Assembly: GCF_000720765.1 (NCBI RefSeq)
Contig: NZ_JODC01000028.1
Coordinates: forward strand, 6,693 to 70,692
Length of the DNA: 64,000 bases
Reading direction: 5' to 3'
Source: Streptomyces sp. NRRL S-646
Lineage (GTDB): Bacteria; Actinomycetota; Actinomycetes; Streptomycetales; Streptomycetaceae
Notes under the pieces: generated by a model
The model's input: only the letters and a program-made list of their open reading frames with translations
Told to the model about the DNA's origin: nothing
Databases searched by the model: none
Part shown: positions 1 through 8,602 of the stretch, one piece after another
Layout of the letters: every line of letters begins with the position of its first letter
How positions within the stretch are numbered: position 1 is the stretch's first letter
Made by a program: the position numbers and the translations under genes

Positions 1-257
1 ACCATGAAGTCGCAGTCGTGTCCCGCGGTGCGCAGCCGCGGGATGACATCCAGGCCGAAGACATCGGGCAGATAGAGGTCGAGGAGGACCAGGTCCGGGC
101 GCAGTTCGTCGACCGCGGTGATGGCCTGCTCTCCGGTCCCCGCGGTGCCCACGACCCTGAACGGCGGCACCCTCTCGACGAAGGTGCGGTGGACCCGAGC
201 CACCATGAAGTCGTCGTCGACGACGAGAACATCGATCGTGCCGGAGGTGTCCCTCAC
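1..257 (-). CDS. Response regulator of CitB/DcuR type (partial, cut by window edge)
   Basis: Only the first 85 or so residues lie in the window. They form a receiver domain: an acidic pocket (VLVVDDDFMVARVH) near residues 10-23 and the phosphoacceptor Asp in DLVLLDLYLPD near residue 57. The GTG start at 257 sits inside the stop codon of the upstream sensor kinase (GTGA overlap), and a strong AAGGAGGAG ribosome site precedes it, so the pair is translationally coupled. In this family the missing C-terminal half is a helix-turn-helix DNA-binding domain. By neighbourhood it should control the divergent TctC-like receptor and GntP-type permease genes in response to a carboxylate. Confidence 0.9.
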   Translation of the reverse strand, partial: MRDTSGTIDVLVVDDDFMVARVHRTFVERVPPFRVVGTAGTGEQAITAVDELRPDLVLLDLYLPDVFGLDVIPRLRTAGHDCDFM

Positions 258-1903
258 TGTGCTCCTCCTTCCTCGATCGCTTCCGTCGAGTGGCTCACGG
301 ACATGCGCGCGGTGAACCGGGCCCCTTCGGCGGTGTTGGTCACCCTGATCTCCCCGCCACGCCGTTCACAGACGAGCTGGGTGAGGGCCAGGCCGATGCC
401 ACGCTCGCCCTCCGCGGCGGCCTTGGTGGTGAAACCGTGGTGGAAGACCTCCCGGGCGAGTTCGGGCGCTACCCCCGGGCCCGAGTCGCACACCACGATC
501 TCCACGCTGGACGCGTCCTGCCGGAGTTCGACCTCGACCCAGGGCTCCCGGCCGTCGGGGCCGCTCCCGGCGGCGGCGTCGATGGCGTTGTCGACCAGGT
601 TGCCGACCACAGTCGCCACGTCGGCGGCATCCTCCGGGGCGAGCCGGCCGAGAGAGGTGTCGTCCGAGACCTTCAGGGTGATCTTTCGTTCAGCCGCGAG
701 GGAGTCCTTCGCCATGAGGAGAGCGGCGACGGCCGGATCGTGGACGCGGCGGCCGATGGTCATGTCCAGGGACTGGCGGCGCCGGGTGAGCGCCCGGACG
801 TAGTGCACGACCTCGTCCTGCTCACCGATCTGGATGAGTCCGGAGATGGTGTGCAGCTGGTTGGCGAACTCGTGTGTCTGGGCCCGCAGCAGCTCGGACG
901 TGCTGCGGAAGGAGCCGATCTCGCGTTCCAGCCGCGCCAGTTCGGTGCGGTCCCGCAGGGTCGTGACCGAGCCGAGCAGGCGGTCGTTCTTCGTGACGGT
1001 CATCCTGTTCATCACCAGCACACGACCGTGCCGTATGACCACTTCGTCGGGTCCGTGGTCCGCTTCGGGCCGGGTGCCGGTGAGTACGTCGTGCAGACGG
1101 CCGTCGATGCCGAGCTCGTCCAGCGTCCGGCCCACGCACTCGTCAGGCAGGTCGAGCAGCTGTCTGCCCACCTCGTTGACCAGAGTGAGGCGCTGCTGGG
1201 GGTCCAGGGCGATCACGCCCTCGGCGATCCCGTACAGCATGGCCTCGCGGTGTTCGGCGAGCCCGGTGATCTCTCGCGGCTCCAGACCGAGCGTCTGCCG
1301 TTTGACCCGTCGGGCAAGGAGCCAGGAGCCGGCCAGACCGAGCCCGCTGGCGATGCCCAGATAGGCGAGGAGATAGGAGGACGCCCCACTGAGCCGCTGC
1401 CACACCGTCGGGGACGCCTCCCCGATCATGACGATGCCCAGGGTCCGCCCCAGGTCACCGCTGGCCGCGCCGAGCACCGGCACCTGCGCCACCAGTTCGC
1501 GGCTGCCGTCCCAGGTGAGCGAGCCGGACCAGCCTCGTCCGCGGGCCACCCCCGGTCCGAACCGCAGCCGGTCACCGATGACCGTCGGGTTGGTCGAACT
1601 GACGATGCGACCGGAGGAGTCGGTGATGGTCACGGAGCTGACCCCGGACTGCACCAGCGTGGAATGCGTCAGCGGGGCCAGCGTCTCCTCCGGCGCTGGA
1701 CGCGGGAGCTGGTTGCGCACCAGTGGATTGGCGGCCAACTGCTCGGCCATCGCACTCACGCGGCGGCCCTCGACCCGGCTGAAGGTGGCCTCCGACTGGG
1801 CGAGCGAGAGCGCCGCGACCGCCAGCAGCACGACCACGACGATGGCGAGCTGCAGCGCCAGCATCTCGCCCGCGAGGGTATGGCGGCGAAAACTGGTGAC
1901 CAC
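254..1903 (-). CDS. CitA/DcuS-family sensor histidine kinase
   Basis: A membrane sensor kinase of about 549 residues. From the N-terminus: a membrane segment (LALQLAIVVVVLLAVAALSL), an extracytoplasmic PDC/PAS-like sensor (SSVTITDSSGRIVSSTNP is typical of citrate/dicarboxylate sensors), a second membrane segment (SSYLLAYLGIASGLGLAGSW), a cytoplasmic PAS domain, and a dimerisation helix with the phosphoacceptor His in RAQTHEFANQLHTISG. The kinase core has an N box (GNLVDNAIDAA) and G boxes (DSGPGVAPE, GERGIGLAL). I chose the GTG at 1903, just before VTSFRRHTLAGE; the reading frame stays open to 1975, but those residues do not look like this family. It overlaps the response regulator by 4 bases. 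Ligand is inferred as citrate or another tri/dicarboxylate. Confidence 0.88.
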   Translation of the reverse strand: MVTSFRRHTLAGEMLALQLAIVVVVLLAVAALSLAQSEATFSRVEGRRVSAMAEQLAANPLVRNQLPRPAPEETLAPLTHSTLVQSGVSSVTITDSSGRIVSSTNPTVIGDRLRFGPGVARGRGWSGSLTWDGSRELVAQVPVLGAASGDLGRTLGIVMIGEASPTVWQRLSGASSYLLAYLGIASGLGLAGSWLLARRVKRQTLGLEPREITGLAEHREAMLYGIAEGVIALDPQQRLTLVNEVGRQLLDLPDECVGRTLDELGIDGRLHDVLTGTRPEADHGPDEVVIRHGRVLVMNRMTVTKNDRLLGSVTTLRDRTELARLEREIGSFRSTSELLRAQTHEFANQLHTISGLIQIGEQDEVVHYVRALTRRRQSLDMTIGRRVHDPAVAALLMAKDSLAAERKITLKVSDDTSLGRLAPEDAADVATVVGNLVDNAIDAAAGSGPDGREPWVEVELRQDASSVEIVVCDSGPGVAPELAREVFHHGFTTKAAAEGERGIGLALTQLVCERRGGEIRVTNTAEGARFTARMSVSHSTEAIEEGGAQ

Positions 1904-2001
1904 AACGAACTCAATTTCTACTGCTGACACAAACTGGGCGGCTCGCACCTCGGGCTGCACAATCATGACGTCCACCCCGGCGGCTGCGGAAGAGAGGTGC
2001 C

Positions 2002-2988
2002 ATGAGAGGTCGCTCGCACGCCCTTCGCGGCGCCCTTCTCGCGCTGTCGCTGCTTCTCGTCACCGGGTGCCAGATGCTGCCCGACGGGGAATCGGCCGAC
2101 ACCGGGCTGCGGATCATGGTTCCGAACACCGCCGGTGGCGGATACGACACCACGGCCCGGACGGTGGCCCGCGTGCTTCAGGAGACCGGCGTGGACTCCG
2201 GCGTGCAGGTCTTCAACCTGCCGGGAGCAGGCGGCACGGTCGGCCTGCAGCGCATCGTGAACGAGCGGGGCAACGGCAGGCTCGTCCTGCAGATGGGTCT
2301 CGGAGTGATCGGTGCGTCGTACGTGGCGCACACGAAAGTGTCCGTCCTCGAGACCACTCCGCTGGCCCGGCTGGTCGAGGAGGCCGGCGCGGTGGTCGTG
2401 CGTCGTGACTCGCCCTACCGGTCGATCGACGATCTGATCGCCGCCTGGAAGAGGAACCCCGCGCGCTTGAAGGTCGGGGGCGGATCCTCACTCGGCGGAC
2501 CGGACCACCTGCTGGCCATGGAGTTGGCCAAGGCCGTCGGTATCGGCCCGCACCGGGTCGGCTACGTCGCCTACGACGGCGGTGGCGGCGACCTGCTGCC
2601 CGCTCTCCTCGACGGCAAGGTCGACTTCGCCACCACCGGCTTCGGCGAGTTCCTCGACCAGATCGACGCCAGTCAGCTCAGGGTCCTCGCGGTGACCAGC
2701 CCACGACCGATCGGCGCGCTGCCCGGAGTACCGACCCTCAAGGCGTCCGGCATCGACCTGGTCTTCAGCAACTGGCGGGGAGTCGTGGCGCCGCCCGGCA
2801 TCCGGGGCGCCGACCGGAAGCGGTGGATCGACGCGCTGACAGCGATGCACCGGTCCCGGCAGTGGAAAGCGGAACTCCGCCGCCACGGCTGGACCGACGC
2901 GTTCACCACCGGCGACGCCTTCGCCGCATACCTTTCCGAACAGGACACCTCCGTAGCCCGTCTCGTCAGGGATCTCGGACTGGACTGA
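2002..2988 (+). CDS. TctC/Bug-family tricarboxylate-binding lipoprotein
   Basis: A 328-residue extracytoplasmic solute receptor. The N-terminus is a lipoprotein signal with lipobox LLVTGC (Cys about residue 23). The body shows Bug-fold hallmarks: IMVPNTAGGGYDTTARTVA near the start (ligand carboxylate loop), NLPGAGGTVGLQ, and VGYVAYDGGGGDLLPALLDG. ATG at 2002 follows AGAGAGG. It is divergent from the sensor kinase and about 120 bp ahead of the permease. TctC proteins usually feed a TctAB permease; no TctA or TctB is present here, and the next gene is a GntP-type permease instead. It may therefore deliver ligand to that permease, or act as the sensor's co-receptor. Confidence 0.88.
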   Translation: MRGRSHALRGALLALSLLLVTGCQMLPDGESADTGLRIMVPNTAGGGYDTTARTVARVLQETGVDSGVQVFNLPGAGGTVGLQRIVNERGNGRLVLQMGLGVIGASYVAHTKVSVLETTPLARLVEEAGAVVVRRDSPYRSIDDLIAAWKRNPARLKVGGGSSLGGPDHLLAMELAKAVGIGPHRVGYVAYDGGGGDLLPALLDGKVDFATTGFGEFLDQIDASQLRVLAVTSPRPIGALPGVPTLKASGIDLVFSNWRGVVAPPGIRGADRKRWIDALTAMHRSRQWKAELRRHGWTDAFTTGDAFAAYLSEQDTSVARLVRDLGLD

Positions 2989-3107
2989 CCGGGCCACCGC
3001 CCGCCCCTCCTGACACCAGCCGCACCACCACCCTTCTGCGCTGCGGCTCACTTCGCCATGCCCATCAAGCCGTCCACCTCAACCCGTCTGTCGAAAGGCG
3101 CACCCGC

Positions 3108-4553
3108 ATGACGCCGCACACCTGGTGGTTGCTGCTCATCCTCACCATCGCGATCACGGCCCTGATCTACCTCATCAACTCCCGCCTGCGCATCCATCCG
3201 TTCGTCGCGCTCATCGTCGTCGCCGTCAGCACCGGCCTCGCCGCCGGAGAGCCCGCCACCAAACTGGTGGAGTCCCTCGAGGACGGTGCCGGCGGCACCC
3301 TCGGGGACGTGGGCATCACCCTGGCCCTGGGCGCCATGCTCGGGCGTCTGCTGTCCGACTCGGGCGCCACCGACGCCCTCGCCCATGCCCTGATCGACCG
3401 CTCCAGCACCCGCAGGCTGCCCTGGCTGGTCACGGCCGCGGCGTTCGTGATCGGCATCCCGATGTTCTTCGAGGTCGGCCTGATCGTGCTGCTGCCGCTG
3501 ATCTTCAGCGTGGCGCGCAGGCTGGAGGCCCAGGGAGGCACGAAGGGCTCCCCGTACGTCCTGCTCGGCGTACCGGCCATCGCCGCGCTGTCCACCCTGC
3601 ACGGCATGCTGCCGCCGCACCCGGGGCCGCTCACCGCCATGACCGGCCTCCACGCCGACCTGGGCCTCACCATGGTCGTCGGCTTCGTCTGCGCCGTCCC
3701 CACCGTGATCCTGGCCGGCCCCGTCTACGCCCGTTGGATCGCTCCGCGCCTTGCCGAGGTTCGCCCGGACGAGGCTCTTGTCGCGCAGTTCACGGGTGCG
3801 TCGCAGTCTGTCCGAGAGAAGTCGCCCGTCAGCGTGACGGTCGGTGCTTCGAATACGTCATCGGCGGATACGGACGTCACCTCCCGTTCCGGGATACCGA
3901 CCGGGTTGGCCATCACCGCGGTGCTCGTCCCTGTCGCCCTCATGCTGCTGCGGACCCTCGCCGAAACTGTGCTCGACGAGACGAGCACCGTGAGTTCCGC
4001 GCTGACCTTCCTGGGCGAGCCCGTCGTGGCGATGCTCGCCGGGCTGCTCTTCGCTCTCGGCGTGACCGCTCTTGGCACGGGCCGCTCCGGCGAGGAGATC
4101 CGCGCGTCCCTGACGGACAGTCTGAAGTCCATCGCCGCCATCCTGCTCATCATCGGTGGCGGTGGTGCGTTCAAGCAGGTTCTCCAGGACTCCGGCATCG
4201 GCGACGCGATCGCCTCCGCCGCCGAGGGGGCGCATCTGAACGTCATCGTGCTGGGCTGGCTGATCGCACTCCTGCTGTCGCTGACCACCGGTTCCGCCAC
4301 CGTCGGCATCGTCTCCGCCACCGGCATCATCGCCCCCATGGTCAGCGGAGGCGGTCTGGAGGCATCGCTGCTCGTGGTGGCCATCGGGGCAGGTTCCCTC
4401 GGGCTGAACTACGTGAACCACGCCGGTTTCTGGCTGGTCAAGGAATCCTTCGGCATGGATCTCACACAGGCCACGAAGACACAGACCGTGGTGCAGACGT
4501 TGGTGAGTGTGCTCGGCCTCGGAATGGCGCTCCTCCTGTCCGTGTTCGCCTGA
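3108..4553 (+). CDS. GntP-family carboxylate/gluconate permease
   Basis: A 481-residue polytopic membrane protein with about 12 hydrophobic segments. GntP-family landmarks include RIHPFVALIVVAVSTGLAAG near the N-terminus, FFEVGLIVLLPLIF, GMLPPHPGPLTAM, and the C-terminal LTTGSATVGIVSATGIIAPM and LNYVNHAGFWLVKE. ATG at 3108 follows GAAAGG; the frame is open upstream, but that stretch is antisense-like and belongs to the 3' end of the receptor gene. The family imports gluconate and related hydroxy acids by proton symport. The neighbouring CitA/B-type sensors suggest citrate or a related carboxylate; the exact substrate cannot be read from sequence. Confidence 0.88.
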   Translation: MTPHTWWLLLILTIAITALIYLINSRLRIHPFVALIVVAVSTGLAAGEPATKLVESLEDGAGGTLGDVGITLALGAMLGRLLSDSGATDALAHALIDRSSTRRLPWLVTAAAFVIGIPMFFEVGLIVLLPLIFSVARRLEAQGGTKGSPYVLLGVPAIAALSTLHGMLPPHPGPLTAMTGLHADLGLTMVVGFVCAVPTVILAGPVYARWIAPRLAEVRPDEALVAQFTGASQSVREKSPVSVTVGASNTSSADTDVTSRSGIPTGLAITAVLVPVALMLLRTLAETVLDETSTVSSALTFLGEPVVAMLAGLLFALGVTALGTGRSGEEIRASLTDSLKSIAAILLIIGGGGAFKQVLQDSGIGDAIASAAEGAHLNVIVLGWLIALLLSLTTGSATVGIVSATGIIAPMVSGGGLEASLLVVAIGAGSLGLNYVNHAGFWLVKESFGMDLTQATKTQTVVQTLVSVLGLGMALLLSVFA

Positions 4554-4561
4554 CAGCCACC

Positions 4562-4594
4562 GAGCGGTGTGCATCGTGAAGGTGCACACCGCTC
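4562..4594 (+). terminator. Hairpin terminator after permease gene
   Basis: A perfect 12-bp stem (GAGCGGTGTGCA / TGCACACCGCTC) with a 9-base loop starts 9 bases after the permease stop. It has no T run, as is usual for Streptomyces terminators. Confidence 0.75.
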
Positions 4595-4711
4595 AGTGAG
4601 CTTCTTCGCGCTGGTCCCTGACAGGTGACAGGCCGTGAAGCGCAACGAGCGAGGCCCTCGAGCTGTTGATCGAGATGTCTGACGTCTCAACCACGCTGGT
4701 CGGGGGCCTCG

Positions 4712-5425
4712 TTGGTCATCTGCCCTGCCGCACTCGACCTGCCCCATGCACGCGTGGAGTGGGTAACCGTGCTCGTCGTCACCCGTGCGGGTGGCCGGCG
4801 CTGCAAGCTCCGTCCATCCCAGCGCGCGATGGTGGCACGGGTGTACCTGCGCGAGCACATCACCCTGGCGAAGATCGCTTCCGGGTCGGGATCAGCGAGT
4901 CCACCGCCCACGCCTACACCAGCCAGGTCATCGACCTGCTCGCCGGATGTGCGCCTGGACTGCTGAAGGTCCTGCGCGAGGCCGACGCGGACTTCAATCC
5001 TGCTGGACGGCACGCTCGCCGAATGCGACCGGGTCGGCGACGGACGCGCCGACTACTCCCACAAGCACCGCAGGCATGGGGTGAACGTGCAGGTGGTCAC
5101 CAATCCGGACGGTCGGCTGCTGTGGCTCTCACCCGCGCTGCCCGGCCGGGCTCACGACCTGACCGCGGCCTGCACCCACCGGATCATCCGCATCTGCGAG
5201 CGCCAGGTCGTCCCCATCCTGGCCGATCTCGCGTACCAGGGCGGCGGCCCCTGGGTGACCACCGGCATCAAACGCAGGCCCCTGCAGGAACTCACCCCCA
5301 CCGAGAAGACCGTCAACCGGGCCCTGGCGGCAGCACGGGCACCGGTCGAACGCGGCGTCGCGCGCCTGAAGTCCTGGCGGATCTTCCGTAGATCCCGCTG
5401 CAGTCCAAACTGCATGACGTCATCC
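4712..5425 (+). pseudogene. IS5-family transposase, frameshifted
   Basis: Three reading frames together encode one DDE transposase of the IS5 group. The first (from 4712) gives the helix-turn-helix part (RPSQRAMVARVYLREHITLA). A shift near 4876 leads to GISESTAHAYTSQVIDLLAG. A second shift near 4995 leads to the catalytic part, with LLDGTLAECDR (first Asp), ILADLAYQGGG (second Asp) and VERGVARLKSW (Glu). The end runs into unrelated sequence after CSPNCMTSS, so the 3' end is probably lost too. Two frameshifts mean it cannot make active transposase. Confidence 0.8.
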
Positions 5426-5779
5426 ATGAAGGGGCGGGGCCGGTCAAGTGCGGTGCTTATCCGGGTCTTTCCTACTGCTCGTTGGGATGAGGGCGTGCTC
5501 GGCCGGGAGGACGGGCTGTTCCCGTTCCCCGGTATGTGCTGTGGGCCCGCCCGCGGGCGGGCTGTTGTAGGGGTGTGCTCTTCACCAGTGTGATGTCCGA
5601 GGTGGCGGCGCTCGGGCTGCCGGTCATCCATCCGCCGCGCCCGCGTCACGCATGGTACGTGGGGCGGCATGGTGTGGTTCGGCACACGGCCGGCGGGATC
5701 AATCAATCGCGCGGCCTCGCCGCGGTGCGGGGGCCAGACGTCATAGCGATCGCGCGCCGGTCGTGGGTCCGGATGCTGC
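5426..5779. other. Intergenic, no gene seen
   Basis: About 350 bp between two transposase remnants. Short open frames exist on both strands but none has a ribosome site or recognisable product. It is most likely leftover flank of mobile elements. Confidence 0.4.
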
Positions 5780-6256
5780 TCACACCGGGTCCCGGCGGGT
5801 CAGGCAGCGGACCTCGCCGTCGCGCAGCCCGTAGTAGACCAGGGTGAGCAGCTTGCGGGCCGCGGCGGCCTTGGCGATATTGCGTGCCCCGGCGCCGCGG
5901 CGGGCCTCGATGCGGTCCCTGTGGGCGCGCATCGGGGTGCTCTCGGGGGCGTGCTGGACGGCCTCGCCGGCCGCCCAGCGCACCAGCTTGGAGCCCTGCT
6001 TGGTCAGATGCCCGCGTCGGACCACCGTGTCCGACTCCCGGTGGCGCGGGGTGAGCCCGGCCCATGAGCACAGATGCTGCGGGTCGGGGAAACGCGTAAC
6101 GTCGGCGATCTCGACGGTGAAGACCGCGGCCAGGACCGGACCGATACCGCCGATCTTCTGGATCGCGCGGTAGCCGGTGTCGCTGGCCAGGCGGGCGGCG
6201 GTCTCCTTGTCCAGCATCCCGATCTGCTGGCGAGTTCGTGTGGGAGGAGACCTCAA
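5780..6256 (-). pseudogene. IS110-family transposase, C-terminal fragment
   Basis: About 158 residues matching the C-terminal Transposase_20 half of IS110 enzymes: a KIGGIGPVLAAVFTVEIADV helix-hairpin-helix-like segment, then LCSWAGLTPRHRESD and GSKLVRWAAGEAVQHA. The N-terminal RuvC-like DEDD half is absent, and upstream bases are unrelated. The element is therefore a truncated scrap, although this half has an intact stop codon. Confidence 0.8.
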
Positions 6257-6401
6257 TCGCCTCCTGTCAGGCGCTGGAGCGGACCGGGAACGACGCCAAG
6301 CCGGCGTTCATGGCCGAGCGGCTCGCCGGTCCGCATCGGGCATCGGTGCGGGGCACTCAGCCGCCGGCCTCGAACGATGCCCGCCGCAAGGCCCGTCTTG
6401 G

Positions 6402-6557
6402 TCACCAGTAGTGGCGTCGGCCAGCGACCGCGTGACCCATGGACCCCATGATCCACATCACGGCGCCGACCACCGCCAGGATGATGCCGATGGTCCACAA
6501 GATCGATATGCCGGTGAGGAAACCGACGACAAGCAGGATGATGCCGAGAGCGATCAT
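6402..6557 (-). CDS. Small hydrophobic membrane protein (DUF6131-like)
   Basis: A 51-residue protein that is almost entirely two transmembrane segments (IALGIILLVVGFLTGIS and LWTIGIILAVVGAVMWIMG), ending in the basic tail AGRRHYW. ATG at 6557 is preceded by CCAGGAGGT at ideal spacing, so it is a real small gene and not part of the longer open frame around it. The pattern GIILLxxGFLxGISILWTIGIIL with a terminal GRRHY/W is one I associate with the actinobacterial DUF6131 family, whose function is unknown. It stands alone between mobile-element debris and a Nudix gene. Confidence 0.75.
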   Translation of the reverse strand: MIALGIILLVVGFLTGISILWTIGIILAVVGAVMWIMGSMGHAVAGRRHYW

Positions 6558-6659
6558 GACGTACCTCCTGGCGTGGGCTGATGCGCTGGCTTCCGAGTGC
6601 CCCGCCTCCTGGGTGCCATTCCCCGGAACCAGCCCGGCAGCAGCTTTCCGCCCGCCAGG

Positions 6660-6839
6660 ATGGTGCGGGTGACCATCACCCCAGACCTCTGGCACCACTA
6701 CGGCCGGACCCGCGCAGAGCAAGACCGCGCTGTCCCCGACGCCTTCCACTGGATCTGGAGCCAGGACAGCGGCGTGGGTGTGGGATGCCGCCTCCCTGTC
6801 GATGTGGTCTGGCTGCAAGGTGCTACACGGACCGTCTGA
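6660..6839 (+). pseudogene. Short remnant, possibly methyltransferase N-terminus
   Basis: Sixty residues starting MVRVTITPDLWHHYGRTRAE and containing FHWIWSQDSG, after which the sequence degenerates and stops 28 bp before the Nudix start. The opening resembles the N-terminus of actinobacterial SAM-dependent methyltransferases, but no SAM-binding motif follows. I treat it as a truncated leftover; the family match is from memory and weak. Confidence 0.3.
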
Positions 6840-6867
6840 ACTGCACGTTTCCCCTCCGAGGAGAGCG

Positions 6868-7287
6868 ATGCCGTACACGCCGCCTACCTGGCCCGTCTCC
6901 GTCAAGGGCGTGGCAGTGGACAGCCGCCGACGCGTCCTGCTGCTGAAGAACGAACGCGAGGAGTCGGAGCTGCCCGGAGGCCGCCTCGAACAAGTCGAAC
7001 CCACACCGGAATTGACGGTGGAGAGGGAGATCGAGGAAGAGACCGGCTGGACGGTGAAAGCACGTCAGCTCCTGGACGTGTGGACCTACCAGCCCTTGCC
7101 CGAGACCCTGCCGGGCCGGCGCGTCGTGATCGTCACCTATGGCTGCACCGTGCTCACCCCTGACATGAAGCCGGTAGTGAGCAACGAGCACCAAGAGCTC
7201 GGCCTGTTCACCTCCGCCGAAGTCCCCGGGCTGACCATGCCCGACGGGTACAAACAGTCCATCGTCACCCGGTACGAGCGGATGTAA
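6868..7287 (+). CDS. Nudix hydrolase
   Basis: A 139-residue single-domain Nudix protein. The Nudix box is GRLEQVEPTPELTVEREIEEE followed by TGW at about residues 39-62, supplying the metal-binding Glu cluster. Compared with the canonical GX5EX7REUXEEXGU, the spacer between the first Glu and REU is one residue longer (8 instead of 7). ATG at 6868 has a GAGGAGAG ribosome site. Members cleave nucleoside diphosphates linked to another moiety, such as oxidised nucleotides or sugar nucleotides; the substrate cannot be assigned. It appears monocistronic. Confidence 0.88.
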   Translation: MPYTPPTWPVSVKGVAVDSRRRVLLLKNEREESELPGGRLEQVEPTPELTVEREIEEETGWTVKARQLLDVWTYQPLPETLPGRRVVIVTYGCTVLTPDMKPVVSNEHQELGLFTSAEVPGLTMPDGYKQSIVTRYERM

Positions 7288-7392
7288 CCGGCCTCGACGT
7301 GCTGACTGCCCATCACTCTGGTGGCCGCCGATGCCTTGGAGACGGGTGGCGCGAGAGAACTCACCAAGGTGTGTCCCGGAACGCCGACCGCC

Positions 7393-7917
7393 TCAGCGCC
7401 ACGGTGAACCAACGTCAGGTCGACAACGCGGCTTCGGCCTCCAGCGGGGAGACCGTGGCCGGTGAACAGCCGAGCCGGTCACCGAGGGCGGCGACCGTCC
7501 AGGACCGGTGCACGCGGCCAAGACGGATGAGAGCGCAAGGCCGCCGTTGGAGTCGAGGCATCTCAGCCCGGCTTCTGCGGCGGCGCCCGCGACGGGATGC
7601 GCCCGGCGGGCCCCCGCCGGAGGCGCCGACACCGGCGACGTACGGACCTCACCGAACAGCTCCGGCCGCAGGGAACTCAGCGTCTCCGCGGCCACCTGGA
7701 TCGGCACGGCGTCCGCGTCCGCGTCCTCGTCGTCGGTGGCCAGCAGACGCTCCGCCTCCACCAGGTCCTCGCCCTCCGCGCCGAGCGCCACCAGAGCAGC
7801 GCGGCGAAGCGCCGCCGCCGATACCACCGGCCTGACGCTGTTCGCGACGGTGCGGCGCGCTGACGAGCCGGAGTGATCCCCCCGCAGCCGGCATCGAGTT
7901 CCTCCCTGACGCGGCAT
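7393..7917 (-). pseudogene. Degenerate coding remnants, possible XRE-type HTH fragment
   Basis: The minus strand carries protein-like sequence in shifting frames. One frame gives an acidic helical stretch (ALVALGAEGEDLVEAERLL and QVAAETLSSLRPELFGEVR). Another, near 7420-7520, gives SWTVAALGDRLGCSPATVS, which looks like a Cro/CI-type helix-turn-helix, then stops. No single frame carries both and no start is convincing. I read this as the worn remains of one or two genes, but it could be non-coding. Confidence 0.25.
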
Positions 7918-7923
7918 CCGTCG

Positions 7924-8217
7924 TCAGTCGAGGCCTTCGATGATGCGGAAGTCGCGCTCGACGCAGTCAGCAAGTACGGCCAGCGCCTCCTGGTAGGCCG
8001 TACTCGCGCGTGCGGCGACCGCCTGTTCGAAGCTGTCGAACTCGATCAGGATGGTGCGCTCGGCGATTCCGGCGTCGTGTGCGACGACCCGGCTGCCGCG
8101 GGAGAGCGTCCGCCCGCCCGCGGCCTTGACGGCTGGACCGGCCAGCTTGTCGTAGGCAGCAAGCCTCTCAGGGTCTGCGATGGTGCGGTAGACGCTGACC
8201 CAGTAGCCCTTGGCCAC
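7924..8217 (-). CDS. DUF1330 family protein
   Basis: A 97-residue ferredoxin-fold-like protein matching DUF1330: KGYWVSVYRTIADPERLAAY at the start, YDKLAGPAVKAAGGRTLSRG in the middle, and ILIEFDSFEQAVAARAS then DFRIIEGLD at the end. The GTG start at 8217 is well placed behind ACAGGAGGTACC. The family is small and cytoplasmic with no established reaction. It is monocistronic. Confidence 0.85.
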   Translation of the reverse strand: MAKGYWVSVYRTIADPERLAAYDKLAGPAVKAAGGRTLSRGSRVVAHDAGIAERTILIEFDSFEQAVAARASTAYQEALAVLADCVERDFRIIEGLD

Positions 8218-8602
8218 GGTACCTCCTGTGTTCGGAATTGATGATCAGAAGCATGCTCGGATCCATGGCCGGCGCGCGGTGGGTCAGCCGGCCGACGCAG
8301 ACGGCGTCGAAGTCGGACGGCTTCGATCAACCGGCTGGGGCTGCGAACGGATGGGGCCCGGGTGAACGTCGGCGGGCGAGGACGAGCCAGAACCGGTCGA
8401 GTCGATGACCGGCCTCGCCGGAACGGCGGCGGCCCGGACGGACACGAAGAGGAGCCGACAAGCAGGTACGAGTCGCACCAGCACGACGTGATCGGCCATC
8501 ACCCCTTCGCCCCTGCCCCGGATGCCGCCAGAACCGGCCCGGCTCTCACAGGAGCAGTGGGACCTGGTGCGCACCGGCACCCTCGCCTTGAACGCGCAGG
8601 CC
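8218..8602. other. Intergenic, no supported gene
   Basis: About 385 bp. A minus-strand frame beginning near 8499 (MADHVVLVRLVPACRLLFVS) has a G-rich potential ribosome site, but its product turns Pro/Ser-rich with no recognisable domain. I do not call it. Confidence 0.4.

Noticed and set aside
2823..3107. Upstream extension of the GntP-type permease
   Set aside because: It overlaps the receptor gene in another frame, and a ribosome site plus ATG at 3108 fits the family's length.
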